Below are positions 1 through 7,999 of a stretch of DNA of 64,000 bases, in pieces (within the stretch, counting starts at the first letter, position 1; every line of letters starts with the position of its first letter). The stretch covers positions 1 through 64,000 of the forward strand of contig JAAZZQ010000056.1 in the NCBI GenBank assembly GCA_014239155.1, read 5' to 3'. Both the position numbers and the translations under genes were made by a program. The notes beneath the pieces were generated by a model. That model did not search any database and was not told the origin of the DNA. It saw only the letters and a program-made list of their open reading frames with translations. This DNA is from Lachnospiraceae bacterium. Lineage in GTDB: Bacteria > Bacillota > Clostridia > Lachnospirales > Lachnospiraceae.

Positions 1-194
1 ACTCCTCAGAATCATATTCTTCAGATTCATAAGTCTTGGGGGCCTCGTACTCTTCGGAGTCATATTCTTCGGACTCATAAGTCTCAAGTTCCTCATACCC
101 CTCGGAGTCATATTCTTCGGATTCTTCATATTCTTCAAATTCCTCATACTCCTTGGAGTCATATTCTTCGGGCTCATAAGTCTCAAATTCCTCA
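1..194 (-). repeat. Tandem 48-51 bp in-frame repeats in the acidic protein
   Basis: There are four imperfect direct repeats at 1-47 (truncated), 48-95, 96-146 and 147-194. Each encodes about 16 residues with the core E-Y-D-S-E. Unit three is one codon longer. Units differ mostly by silent or conservative changes, so they are long-diverged rather than newly expanded. More copies may lie beyond the left edge. Confidence 0.85.
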
Positions 195-445
195 TACTCC
201 TCATTTTCCAGCTCTGATGCATACTCATCAGCATACTCCTGCATCTCCTCCTGTCTGTATGTACCAATAGTCCTATCTTCACTGGAATACGCAACAATGT
301 ATTCGTCGTCATCCTCATCTGTATCAAAATGCTCTTGTTCTGATTCTATATCTTCCCTGTAAAAATCTTCTGTATCAATGTCAGCGTACTTTGTTGGTCT
401 TCTTCTGTCCATATTCTGTAATCTCATTTTTTTCTTTTTTTTCAT
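1..445 (-). CDS. Acidic Tyr/Glu/Ser repeat protein (5' part, runs off left edge)
   Basis: Reading the minus strand from an ATG at 445 gives an open frame to the window edge. It starts with a lysine-rich stretch (MKKKKKMRLQNMDRRRPTKY) and then becomes strongly acidic: a region rich in D/E/Y, then repeats built on Y-E-S-E-E-Y-D-S-E. There is no signal peptide or membrane segment in the visible 148 codons, so it is probably cytoplasmic or anchored by a part not seen here. The SD AAGGAG (451-456) and a good promoter (498-526) support expression. I do not recognise a family. The basic head with an acidic low-complexity tail suggests a disordered protein, perhaps preceding a membrane or enzymatic domain beyond the edge. 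It was identified directly from the sequence because it lacks a stop in the window. Confidence 0.75.
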   Translation of the reverse strand, partial: MKKKKKMRLQNMDRRRPTKYADIDTEDFYREDIESEQEHFDTDEDDDEYIVAYSSEDRTIGTYRQEEMQEYADEYASELENEEYEEFETYEPEEYDSKEYEEFEEYEESEEYDSEGYEELETYESEEYDSEEYEAPKTYESEEYDSEE

Positions 446-450
446 AACAA

Positions 451-456
451 CTCCTT
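451..456 (-). promoter_or_regulatory. Shine-Dalgarno fixing the start of the acidic repeat protein
   Basis: AAGGAG on the minus strand sits 5 nt upstream of the ATG at 445. It supports that start over the in-frame Met at codon 7. Confidence 0.8.
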
Positions 457-497
457 AAATCATCAGCCTTCCATTATTCTGTAACATTTGCGTAATA

Positions 498-526
498 ATT
501 ATAACAAAACATAGAACTTTGCTCAA
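498..526 (-). promoter_or_regulatory. Promoter of the acidic repeat protein
   Basis: On the minus strand, -35 TTGAGC (521-526), a 17-nt spacer and -10 TATAAT (498-503) are followed by an expected start near 491. This leaves a leader of about 46 nt before the ATG. The consensus -10 and exact spacing make this a strong sigma-A-type candidate. Confidence 0.75.
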
Positions 527-662
527 TATCTTTTTATGGAAATTGAAATGTAAATTTATTACAGCGTTATTATTAATGTTATTGTTCACGCCCAATGCGA
601 GTTCGTTAAGCAGCCCTGATAAACACTGAGTTTATTAGCACCTTTTATATTTTTTATGCATT

Positions 663-704
663 TTTTGGTTACACTCCCTCAAAATCGAAGGGGTATAACC
701 AAAA
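663..704 (-). repeat. 18-bp inverted repeat with G-U wobbles on the minus strand
   Basis: Arms 663-680 and 687-704 enclose a 6-nt loop. Three positions are not Watson-Crick in DNA, but all three become G-U pairs if the minus strand is transcribed. In minus-strand RNA the stem is therefore 18 continuous pairs, whereas plus-strand RNA would have three A-C mismatches. No U-tract follows, so it is not a classical terminator. It lies between the end of the long operon and the promoter of the next gene. Confidence 0.65.
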
Positions 705-742
705 TTTTAGCTAAAACTTCCTGTGAAAAGGCTTGAAAGGTC

Positions 743-768
743 CATAAAAAAACATTTTTAAGATGTTT
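743..768 (-). terminator. Weak intrinsic terminator candidate after the SMR-like pair
   Basis: On the minus strand AAACAT (763-768) can pair with ATGTTT (750-755), followed by a run of T residues. The stem is only six AT-rich pairs, so this is a weak call. It is placed roughly 150 nt after the last stop codon of the long operon. Confidence 0.3.
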
Positions 769-920
769 CTCCTTATATCAGTTTTTCGCAGAATTTTAAG
801 CATTGCTGGCGTAAACAACAACCTTTTTGCACACAAATAGATAAAGGGCATCCATTTGGCGCACACTTTTCACTACTCTTGCATCCCCATGAACAATAAC
901 ATTACATTACAACAAATATC

Positions 921-1259
921 CTATAGATTAAACGTAATAATCCCTGCCATAATACACGCAATTCCTGTAAATTTTCTAATGCTAATCTTCTCGCCAAACA
1001 CAAAATATCCCAGCACCAACACAAACACATTGCCAAGCGATTCAATGATTGGTCCATTTTTATAATCCATGCCACGATATGCATACACTGTCAGGAGCAT
1101 AGAAACCAAAAGCAAACCATAGCCACCAACCACATATGGATTCAAATACTCTCTCACCCATGTTTTATAATGCTTTTCAGCGCTTATTTTTAATAGAACC
1201 TGCGAGACAGAAGCAATTGCCACTGATAAAAACATAGCAACCGCAAATCTACTAATCAT
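921..1259 (-). CDS. SMR/EamA-like small membrane protein, likely lipid-sugar flippase subunit (second of pair)
   Basis: This 112-residue protein has four predicted membrane helices. It starts at ISRFAVAMFLSV and contains an E-S-L-G-N motif in helix three (near residue 74), followed by FGEKIS and a last helix with GIACIMAGI. The length and layout match the four-helix SMR fold. The closest functional analogues are ArnE/ArnF-type proteins, which move undecaprenyl-phosphate-linked sugars across the membrane as a two-subunit unit. It overlaps the upstream SMR-like gene by 8 bp, so the two are probably translated together. A role in flipping the product of one of the GtrB-like transferases in this island is inference; a drug-exporting SMR pair is the alternative. 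Confidence 0.75.
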   Translation of the reverse strand: MISRFAVAMFLSVAIASVSQVLLKISAEKHYKTWVREYLNPYVVGGYGLLLVSMLLTVYAYRGMDYKNGPIIESLGNVFVLVLGYFVFGEKISIRKFTGIACIMAGIITFNL

Positions 1260-1611
1260 CTATCTTCTCCTTTGCATTTTCAGAATTTACAAGAATGGTT
1301 CCAATCACTACCAACAACACACCTGCAATATTTTGCAATGTTATTGTATTGTGAAAAAAAATAACTGCCCACACCATTGACCACACAACTGCCATAGAAC
1401 GATTTGCATAGGCAACAGACAGCTCAAACCGCTTGATCATCTGCTGCCAAAGCACCGCATAGACTGCCAAAATAACAAACTCCATTCCAAAGAAAAACAA
1501 AAACCGCGTTGGATTTCCCTCGCTCCTAGAAGCCTCTTTGGACATCACACTCGAAATTGTATAAATTACAATCACCGCCTGCAATAGTATGATATTTTTT
1601 AATGACTGCAT
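1252..1611 (-). CDS. SMR/EamA-like small membrane protein, first of pair
   Basis: This 119-residue, four-helix protein starts with MQSLKNIILLQAVIVIYTIS and includes R-S-M-A-V-V-W-S and a final helix GVLLVVIGTILV. It has the same layout as the next gene but little sequence identity with it, as expected of a heterodimeric ArnE/F-like pair. The start is supported by a purine-rich GGGGG box about 9 nt upstream, and it lies 5 bp after the preceding gene. It probably forms an antiparallel dimer with its neighbour in the cytoplasmic membrane. The substrate is not shown by the sequence. Confidence 0.75.
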   Translation of the reverse strand: MQSLKNIILLQAVIVIYTISSVMSKEASRSEGNPTRFLFFFGMEFVILAVYAVLWQQMIKRFELSVAYANRSMAVVWSMVWAVIFFHNTITLQNIAGVLLVVIGTILVNSENAKEKIDD

Positions 1612-1616
1612 TCTGT

Positions 1617-2450
1617 TTATCCCCCTGCTTCAATTACATCTGCATCCAAAAGTCCCTGCTCCTTAAATACCCAATAATAATTATAATCCATATAAATAAA
1701 ATATCCCTGTACAAATCGAAACAGAAAATATCCCTCTTCCTCCATACTGCCATGCATTTGTTTTCCAGATGACAGCACGACAAACGCGCACTGATGATTG
1801 CGCGCACATCTGGCTACTTCTGCCACATCATATGCATTGCGGTCCCCTTCCATTGCGTCATACAATTCATTTTGAAAAGTCCATGCCGGCTCTAAAATAT
1901 TTCTGCCATAAGGCGTAAAAATATCCGCTGTATACTGTCGCAAAAAGGGCAGTAACTCTGCCGGAAGCACCGCAATTGGGCGATAATTTTCCAGCTTAAG
2001 TGCATCTGCCACATCAATTACAATCTGCGGAATATGGTACGCATTTCCCGCCTTAACATGCATTGACTTTGTGTACACCAAATCCCCATTGAGCATAATC
2101 ACCAACACCGCCATTATAAAAATCAATGCCTTTGCAAAAACCGTGCGAAAGCGCGTCATCAGTTTTATTACACTGTAGCAAACCAAAATCCCCATTGGCA
2201 ACGACCACAAAACACGATAATAAATATCCGCATCAATCTTCATTCCAATCCATGCATAGAGTGGGCACAGAAAGACCACGCCGAGCGCTGCCACGAGGTA
2301 CAGCAAGACAACGCGCACTTTTTTGTCCTTCTCTGTCACCCACAGGAACAATAGGGCAATTAGAAAGAGCGGTATTAGAAAACTATCATTATTATACAAA
2401 AGCACATCTTCAAAAAGTGCTTTCATCACTTCAATCAACTTTTCCAACAT
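1617..2450 (-). CDS. Membrane protein of unknown function, partner of the DUF6077-like protein
   Basis: The first 150 residues hold about four or five membrane helices, including the stretch IDADIYYRVLWSLPMGILV. They are followed by a soluble C-terminal domain of about 120 residues, predicted to lie outside. The ATG at 2450 has a GGGAGA box about 8 nt upstream. It follows the DUF6077-like gene by 55 bp and may have arisen from the same long membrane protein: the two together would be about 625 residues. Because it has its own ribosome binding site I treat it as a separate gene. The function is unknown; a role in glycan assembly is suggested only by position. Confidence 0.65.
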   Translation of the reverse strand: MLEKLIEVMKALFEDVLLYNNDSFLIPLFLIALLFLWVTEKDKKVRVVLLYLVAALGVVFLCPLYAWIGMKIDADIYYRVLWSLPMGILVCYSVIKLMTRFRTVFAKALIFIMAVLVIMLNGDLVYTKSMHVKAGNAYHIPQIVIDVADALKLENYRPIAVLPAELLPFLRQYTADIFTPYGRNILEPAWTFQNELYDAMEGDRNAYDVAEVARCARNHQCAFVVLSSGKQMHGSMEEEGYFLFRFVQGYFIYMDYNYYWVFKEQGLLDADVIEAGG

Positions 2451-2505
2451 CTTCTATCTCCCGTTTGACAATCCCTGCTTGTTACGATTTTGTAAACAGC
2501 AACCC

Positions 2506-3552
2506 CTATTTTATAATAAAGTAACATACTGCCAACAGCAGACAGGGCGCGCAACACAAAAAAAGTTCCACTGCAAATTTAAAACACTTCTTTCGGATAC
2601 CAATTAAAACTGCCGCCAATCCAGTGATTGTTGGCACAATCATAAAAGAGGTGCTTGTGGCAAAAACTCCTGACACACACACACAGATAAAAAACATCCA
2701 CATTCCCTGACTGGTTGTTTCCTGCGCTAAATAAAGCAAACATAAAAACAGTGCGGGAATAACCATACCCGCCATCAATCCTTTTCCTTGCCATGTTCTA
2801 GTCATCGCAAACGTTTCGGTGGTATACAGCGAAATATTTCCGTACAAAAGCCATACTGCAAGCAATATCATAAAAAGTGGTTTATAATTTTTTTTGTTCC
2901 ACAAAAGTCTGCTGCCAATCTGTCCATAAATACAGTACAAAAAAACAAGCCATACAGGTGCCAAGACACTGTGCGCAACCGCCGCAGGTGCAATGCCGCT
3001 CAGTCTCGACAACCACGCCTGATAAATAGGCGTTGGCGAAAAAGCATGTCTTGTGTCTAGCGGATAGATATAACCAGTATAGGTGTCCCGCAGATACATT
3101 GTGTCAAATGCATCTGTAAGCACCGCTGTCGCAATATAATATGCATCATCTCCATCATAATACTCGTACAGCACCGCATATCCTATCTGAAACAGCACAA
3201 TCAGAAAAAAAACAATCCACCCTAATTTTACATATTTAGGCATTTCTCGAATTTGACGAATCTGCTCAAAATAGACTTTCCAAAGTCTATGTCCTTTCCA
3301 TAAAGAAAACACCATCACAACCGCAACAATTCCAGTATATACAATTACCAGCACAGTAAAACTCTGCTCTAACAAGATAAATGGAACCGCAGTCAGCTCA
3401 AACAGAAAAAAGCTCACAAACCACCCGCAGACATAAGTCATTGCGGGTGTCTTTTGCAAGCGATTCATATGCATTACAGGTATTAATCCCAGAAAAAACG
3501 GCACTGGCAGAACAAGAGCCAGCAATATTCCCCATCGAACAATTTCCACCAA
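2506..3552 (-). CDS. DUF6077-like multipass membrane protein
   Basis: This 348-residue protein has about ten hydrophobic segments. A loop near residues 130-165 contains Y-Y-D-G-D-D-A-Y-Y and P-L-D-T-R-H-A-F-S-P-T-P, which resembles uncharacterised polytopic proteins (DUF6077, from memory) common in Lachnospiraceae glycan loci. The acidic residues in the first outside loop recall GT-C glycosyltransferases, so a lipid-linked sugar transferase is possible but unproven. The frame opens with TTG (3552) followed by GTG (3549), with GGAGAA 5 to 8 nt upstream, so either may be the start. It is 93 bp downstream of the SGNH lipoprotein gene. Confidence 0.65.
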   Translation of the reverse strand: MVEIVRWGILLALVLPVPFFLGLIPVMHMNRLQKTPAMTYVCGWFVSFFLFELTAVPFILLEQSFTVLVIVYTGIVAVVMVFSLWKGHRLWKVYFEQIRQIREMPKYVKLGWIVFFLIVLFQIGYAVLYEYYDGDDAYYIATAVLTDAFDTMYLRDTYTGYIYPLDTRHAFSPTPIYQAWLSRLSGIAPAAVAHSVLAPVWLVFLYCIYGQIGSRLLWNKKNYKPLFMILLAVWLLYGNISLYTTETFAMTRTWQGKGLMAGMVIPALFLCLLYLAQETTSQGMWMFFICVCVSGVFATSTSFMIVPTITGLAAVLIGIRKKCFKFAVELFLCCAPCLLLAVCYFIIK

Positions 3553-3645
3553 ATGTATTCTCCTGATTCTTTGTAGTTCCTTAATATTTCTACAGTTGTA
3601 TCGTTCCCGTTTTTATACTTTCGTATGCATCCGCTGTCTATCTCG

Positions 3646-4797
3646 CTATTTTTGCCCAAAATAAAGAGAAAGCTCCGCTGCGATATGCTCTCCCAAAACA
3701 ATATTCCCATTATCCTTTGGGTGAAGACCATCGGCTAAATAATAATCAGATGTTCCCGGGTCGGAACAGTCCATAAATCCAATGTTATACAATTCAATTA
3801 TATGAAATCCAAACTCACTTGCAAGCTTTCGCTGTACATCAAGATAATCATTTAGCGTCAATGGCTCCGCCGCGTCAGAGTAAGTACAAGTGACTGTCTT
3901 TGAAATATTGTACATTGTCACAAAAAATACGTCTTTATCTCCATAGTACTCTTTGAGCTGTTTCATAAAATACCGCACAGAACCACAGTACCCCGCAGTG
4001 CTGACTGTATCATTAATATCGCCGTAACGCTTGTTTTCAGGCGTGCTTAAATAGTCGTTCACTCCCGCAAACACAACAATAATATCCGATTCATTATTTG
4101 TGATATTGCCAAAATTCATTGCCAAAGACAGTGCATCATCCGCATAAGGGGTAAACATTCTACCGCCACCACCGTGATTGAGTGCCCTCTGAAAATGCAA
4201 ATAGGAATCTGCATAATTGACGTAACTGATAAAATTCCCCTCATCATCCACTGCGCCCTCAATTCCCTCTGTAATACTATCGCCGATAAATACCACATTG
4301 CGACCACTAAAATCATAGGCATTGTTGGCTAAAATCTGCCTGTCCATCTGATTAATTTTCTCTGTCTTTTCCCTAGAATTTGGAAGACTATATAAAGCCT
4401 CTCTCGCCTCCACAAAATTTGCCTGCTGCTCTTTTCTTGCTGCAATCTCTCCCTCTGAAAGTTGACTGACTTCTTTTGGACCTTCCTCCGACGACAGCTC
4501 CGTTGCGGAAGATTCTGTTGTTTCAGATTCTGGTTCCGAAGTCTGCACAATAGAGGTTTCTTGTTCCGTTTCAGTCTGTTCCTGTCCTGTCTCCGCGACA
4601 GTTGATGCTGGCAATGTCCCTGTCTCTGCAAGAGTGGTTTCATAACAGATACAGCCTGGAACACATCCTGGCGATGTTTCTTCTTCCTGAATCACAATTG
4701 TATTATCTGACGCCCCCTTACAGCCCACAAGTGACATGGAAGTCACTACAGCCATCAAAATTGCCATTCGTCGCGTATTTCTATTTTTCTTTGTCAT
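3646..4797 (-). CDS. SGNH/GDSL-family surface lipoprotein
   Basis: The 383-residue product begins MTKKNRNTRR, has a hydrophobic signal and a lipobox LVGC with Cys26, so it should be a lipoprotein. Residues 35-120 form a Ser/Thr/Glu-rich linker. The SGNH hydrolase domain follows: block I G-D-S-I-T (Ser174), G-V-N-D (Asn247) and D-G-L-H (Asp356/His359). Such enzymes remove or move acyl groups on surface polysaccharides. An earlier in-frame ATG at 4830 exists, but the start at 4797 has AAGGAG about 10 nt upstream and gives the common 4-bp ATGA overlap with the ChbG-like gene. The substrate is probably an O-acylated sugar made by this locus (inference). Confidence 0.8.
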   Translation of the reverse strand: MTKKNRNTRRMAILMAVVTSMSLVGCKGASDNTIVIQEEETSPGCVPGCICYETTLAETGTLPASTVAETGQEQTETEQETSIVQTSEPESETTESSATELSSEEGPKEVSQLSEGEIAARKEQQANFVEAREALYSLPNSREKTEKINQMDRQILANNAYDFSGRNVVFIGDSITEGIEGAVDDEGNFISYVNYADSYLHFQRALNHGGGGRMFTPYADDALSLAMNFGNITNNESDIIVVFAGVNDYLSTPENKRYGDINDTVSTAGYCGSVRYFMKQLKEYYGDKDVFFVTMYNISKTVTCTYSDAAEPLTLNDYLDVQRKLASEFGFHIIELYNIGFMDCSDPGTSDYYLADGLHPKDNGNIVLGEHIAAELSLYFGQK

Positions 4798-5705
4798 TTT
4801 TTCATAATCTCCTTCATCCTCTTTAAACATTTCGCCTCATGCTGTCTGTTGTCAGACAGATAAAACGCTGCAAGTTCTCTGCTCCTCTTATCCAATAGCT
4901 CACCGTAATCTGTAAGGTTTCCAGGGTGAAACATCAATTCCAACTCCTGTTCCTTTTTGTCCGCATAAGCCTTGTATGCCGGAAGCAATGCCTCCACAAC
5001 CTCCTTTTTCATCTCACAAGTATAGAAAATACCAAAAAAAACCGGCACTTTTATCCTTTTGCCACACAGTATTTTTCTAGTTCGTCTCGCGTATATCTTT
5101 AGAATACACCATTTCACCCAGTTAATTGGCGGCACACCACTGCACATACGCATACTGTGCAATATTGGCATGACTGGATCGACAGGGATTCGGATATAAT
5201 CAATTTTAAGCTGTTCAAACTCTTTCCTTGACAACACTTTTATCAGACTGTCAAACACAATCGGTATCATATGATAATGTTGGTGAGAGTCAATCGCTGT
5301 TATCCTAAAATCATTCTTTTTTGTCACAGCGCGCACCTGCGCTGCAATCTCCAATTGAATCTGCCTGGTAAGCGCCTCTCTCTTTGCGCCTTTTTTCAAA
5401 TAATTCCACCGAAAAAATTGTAGAAAACTTTTGTCAAAATAACCAGTCTTATCCACCAAATCTGGCACATTTTCCGTCCCTGCAAGCGGTTTTCCCTCCA
5501 CAAAATTCAAATGGAGAACACGCCGAATCTTTGTTCCTTTCGGGTCAGCCCGATCCAAGAGTTTAAGCGATTCTTTTAAAACAGGGGTATTGGGCAACAC
5601 ACTGACACTGTTTAATGCGCCATTCTGCCAGCAGTCCAAAATGCGCTTGGATTGTTCGATTGTCACTCCATAATCATCTGCATGAAACCAAATCTTATCT
5701 GTCAT
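4794..5705 (-). CDS. ChbG/HpnK (YdjC)-family carbohydrate deacetylase
   Basis: The start of the mature frame, K-I-W-F-H-A-D-D-Y-G, carries the family's catalytic Asp pair and first metal ligand. D-S-H-Q-H-Y-H near residue 143 supplies the histidine ligands, and L-M-F-H-P-G near the end supplies another histidine. Members remove N-acetyl groups from oligosaccharides or lipid-linked GlcNAc in a metal-dependent reaction. The frame could open at 5777, but that would overlap the WecG gene by 47 bp. The ATG at 5705 leaves a 25-bp gap and has a purine-rich stretch upstream. Lying directly after WecG/TagA, it may deacetylate the growing lipid-linked glycan. Confidence 0.8.
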   Translation of the reverse strand: MTDKIWFHADDYGVTIEQSKRILDCWQNGALNSVSVLPNTPVLKESLKLLDRADPKGTKIRRVLHLNFVEGKPLAGTENVPDLVDKTGYFDKSFLQFFRWNYLKKGAKREALTRQIQLEIAAQVRAVTKKNDFRITAIDSHQHYHMIPIVFDSLIKVLSRKEFEQLKIDYIRIPVDPVMPILHSMRMCSGVPPINWVKWCILKIYARRTRKILCGKRIKVPVFFGIFYTCEMKKEVVEALLPAYKAYADKKEQELELMFHPGNLTDYGELLDKRSRELAAFYLSDNRQHEAKCLKRMKEIMKK

Positions 5706-5730
5706 CTTTTTTTGCTGCCCTTTCTCTGAT

Positions 5731-6480
5731 TCAAGAATGCCGTTGCATCTGAAATAAATACCAGATAAATCGTGCATTGGTGGTCACATACCGCTTCCAC
5801 AGCCGTTTTGGGTCTTGCAATAGTCTGTAGAGCCATTCTAAGCAAAGCTTCTGCATTATGCGCGGGGCACGCTTAATATTTCCTGCCAGATAATCAAAGC
5901 CTGCCCCCACGCCAAGCGATACTGCGCAAAGCTTTCCTCTATGCGCATACATCCACTCTTCCTGCTTGGGAGCGCCCAATCCAACCCACACAAAATCAGG
6001 CGACGCATCATTGATTCTTTGTATAATTTCAGCATCTTCCTTCTCTGTAAGCGGTCGAAAAGGCGGCGCGTACATTCCGGCAATCGCAATTCCCGGATAG
6101 TCTCTCTCAAGCACACTTTTCATTGCGTCAAGTGTCTGCTGCGTCGCGCCATAAAAAAAATGTCTGTACCCCTTCTTGCGAGAAATCCGAAACAATTCTA
6201 CCATTAAATCTGGTCCCGTAACGCGTTTTGCATCTCGAAATCCCATTCGTCTGCTATAACTGGAAAGCGGCGCTCCGTCAGGCAACGCCATCGCTGCACT
6301 GTTCTGTATTGTACGATATTTTTTATTTTCGTATGACATCACCGTCGTATGCACATTGGAAACACAGATATACTTCCCCCGCAATGCATTCAAATGCTTG
6401 TCAATATAAGAAAGTGTGTCCTGCATATTTGTCACATTAATTCTTGTCCCTAATATCTCACAATACCGCAACTTTGTCAT
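5731..6480 (-). CDS. WecG/TagA/CpsF-family glycosyltransferase (GT26)
   Basis: This is a 249-residue protein of typical length. It shows L-P-D-G-A-P-L, R-V-T-G-P-D-L, F-F-Y-G-A and V-G-L-G-A-P-K-Q-E-E-W-M, the hallmark strings of GT26, and an R-A-P segment near residue 205 close to the membrane-binding C-terminal tail. GT26 enzymes add the second sugar (ManNAc or ManNAcA type) to an undecaprenyl-diphosphate-linked first sugar at the inner face of the membrane. It sits 8 bp downstream of the initiating sugar transferase, which fits that order of action. Confidence 0.9.
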   Translation of the reverse strand: MTKLRYCEILGTRINVTNMQDTLSYIDKHLNALRGKYICVSNVHTTVMSYENKKYRTIQNSAAMALPDGAPLSSYSRRMGFRDAKRVTGPDLMVELFRISRKKGYRHFFYGATQQTLDAMKSVLERDYPGIAIAGMYAPPFRPLTEKEDAEIIQRINDASPDFVWVGLGAPKQEEWMYAHRGKLCAVSLGVGAGFDYLAGNIKRAPRIMQKLCLEWLYRLLQDPKRLWKRYVTTNARFIWYLFQMQRHS

Positions 6481-6488
6481 TTTCTTCT

Positions 6489-7913
6489 CTACTTTGAACC
6501 CTTTCTTCCCAGAACAGTAAACACTGTCATAAACAAAATCTTAATATCCAGCCCCAGTGACCAGTTGTCAATATATTCAAGATCCATCTTTACAATCTCT
6601 TCAAAATCCTGAATATCACTTCTCCCACTAACCTGCCACAGTCCCGTCAACCCGGGCGTAATGCTCATACGCCTCCTATAATAACCACTGTATTGTTCAA
6701 ATTCATCTTCTGTTGGTGGCCGCGTGCCAACCAAACTCATATTCCCCACCAAAATATTGAGAAATTGCGGCGTCTCGTCTATGCTTGTCCTGCGCAAAAA
6801 CCGCCCCACCTTTGTGACACGTGGATCATCTTCCATTTTAAACATTAGACCATTCATCTCGTTTTGCGCCTGCAATTCTTTCTTTCGTTCTTCCGCATCA
6901 ATATACATCGACCGAAATTTCCATATTTTAAAACGCCGTCCATTTTTCCCAATGCGCGTCTGCGAAAAAAATACAGGACCTGGAGAGTCCATCTTTACTG
7001 CAAGCGCCACAAACGGCGTTATAAACGCTGTGAGAAAAAGTCCCACAAGCGCTCCCAAAATATCAATTAGACGCTTAATTAACATCCTTCTGGAATCCAT
7101 TGTCTTTAATGCAAATGATATGACACTGTAACCTGCCATCTGCTGCACATAAGTGTTAGGATTGGCGCGGCAAAACAAATCTACATTGTAATGGCAAGTC
7201 AACCCCATCTCCTCAAACCGCTGCACCATATCGCGAATTTCAGTCACTGGCACTTCTGGAAGACAGATAAACACTTCATCTACCGCCATCTGTACAACTG
7301 TTTCGTACAGATTCTCCTTTGCCGCAACAATAGGAACTGCTTTGATTGACTTCCCCATTCGATTCACATCATATACGACCGCCGCCGTAATATCATAATA
7401 CCATTCTTTTCCTTTTATTAGATTGCCGATTACTTCCTCCGCCATCAAATCCCTTGTGATAACAAGCATCTTTTCTGCGCTGGTGCTCTTTCTATAATAC
7501 TTCCACAAAATTTTTTTAAAAACCATGTGCGCAGCATATGTGAACAGCGTATTTAAAATGGCAAAAATCCCATATACAGACCGAGAAAACGCATAGGACT
7601 GCTGTGTAAAATAAAGCACTACCACCAGTCCCACCACCAGAATCAGTGTATATCGCACAGTGTAGTAAAACTCCTGATAATAGCCTCTAGTAAAAAAATT
7701 TCTGTTCGCATCGAGAAACATATTGTAGAGCAGGCACAAAACCACAATATATGTCCCCACCATCAAATGGAACTGCCTAGGATAATTTTCATAGTGAATC
7801 AGGCGAAAACGAATAAATAGAGACAGTGCATAAGAAATGACAACACTTAGAATATCTATCAAAAGGATACTGTATGTCTCTATCATTTTGTTTTTTCTTC
7901 TAATGTTCTCCAT
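6489..7913 (-). CDS. Undecaprenyl-phosphate sugar-1-phosphate transferase (WbaP/CpsE-type)
   Basis: This 474-residue protein has four N-terminal helices (to about residue 130), a middle nucleotide-binding-like region, a fifth helix near 290, and the C-terminal bacterial sugar transferase domain. That domain has K-M-D-S-P-G-P-V-F-F-S-Q-T-R-I-G, K-F-R-S-M, D-E-T-P-Q-F-L-N and M-S-L-V-G-T-R-P. It transfers sugar-1-phosphate from a UDP-sugar to undecaprenyl phosphate and so starts glycan assembly. The SD GAGGGAG is a few bases before the ATG at 7913. An internal promoter (7952-7981) lies just upstream, so its dose may be set independently of the rest of the operon. Confidence 0.93.
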   Translation of the reverse strand: MENIRRKNKMIETYSILLIDILSVVISYALSLFIRFRLIHYENYPRQFHLMVGTYIVVLCLLYNMFLDANRNFFTRGYYQEFYYTVRYTLILVVGLVVVLYFTQQSYAFSRSVYGIFAILNTLFTYAAHMVFKKILWKYYRKSTSAEKMLVITRDLMAEEVIGNLIKGKEWYYDITAAVVYDVNRMGKSIKAVPIVAAKENLYETVVQMAVDEVFICLPEVPVTEIRDMVQRFEEMGLTCHYNVDLFCRANPNTYVQQMAGYSVISFALKTMDSRRMLIKRLIDILGALVGLFLTAFITPFVALAVKMDSPGPVFFSQTRIGKNGRRFKIWKFRSMYIDAEERKKELQAQNEMNGLMFKMEDDPRVTKVGRFLRRTSIDETPQFLNILVGNMSLVGTRPPTEDEFEQYSGYYRRRMSITPGLTGLWQVSGRSDIQDFEEIVKMDLEYIDNWSLGLDIKILFMTVFTVLGRKGSK

Positions 7914-7951
7914 TTTGCTCCCTCTATCTCAAAACAATCTGCAATCCATTT

Positions 7952-7981
7952 ATTATACCATGTTCCATAATATGCTGTAAA
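7952..7981 (-). promoter_or_regulatory. Internal promoter before the initiating sugar transferase
   Basis: Minus strand: -35 TTTACA (7976-7981), 18-nt spacer, and -10 TATAAT (7952-7957) in the extended form TGGTATAAT. It lies in the 86-bp gap between the GT2 gene and the sugar transferase, so it would drive 7913 to 921 separately. Confidence 0.7.
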
Positions 7982-7999
7982 GCTGTACTCCTATTTTTG

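Larger units (their letters stand above)
446..920. other. Intergenic region between the glycan operon and the acidic repeat gene
   Basis: This stretch of about 475 bp has no convincing gene. It holds the promoter at 498-526, the long inverted repeat at 663-704 and a weak AT-rich terminator candidate at 743-768. The one open frame starting on the plus strand (856-1065) lies antisense to the SMR-like gene and has no ribosome binding site. Confidence 0.6.

Noticed and set aside
1-194. Regular repeats resembling a CRISPR array
   Set aside because: Units are contiguous, imperfect, and keep one reading frame; there are no unique spacers.
856-1065. Plus-strand open frame of 69 codons
   Set aside because: Mostly antisense to the SMR-like gene, with no ribosome binding site and no family resemblance; the same holds for the other plus-strand frames.
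1617-3552. Frameshift joining the two DUF6077-region genes
   Set aside because: The downstream gene has its own SD and ATG after a 55-bp gap, so two genes are the simpler reading.
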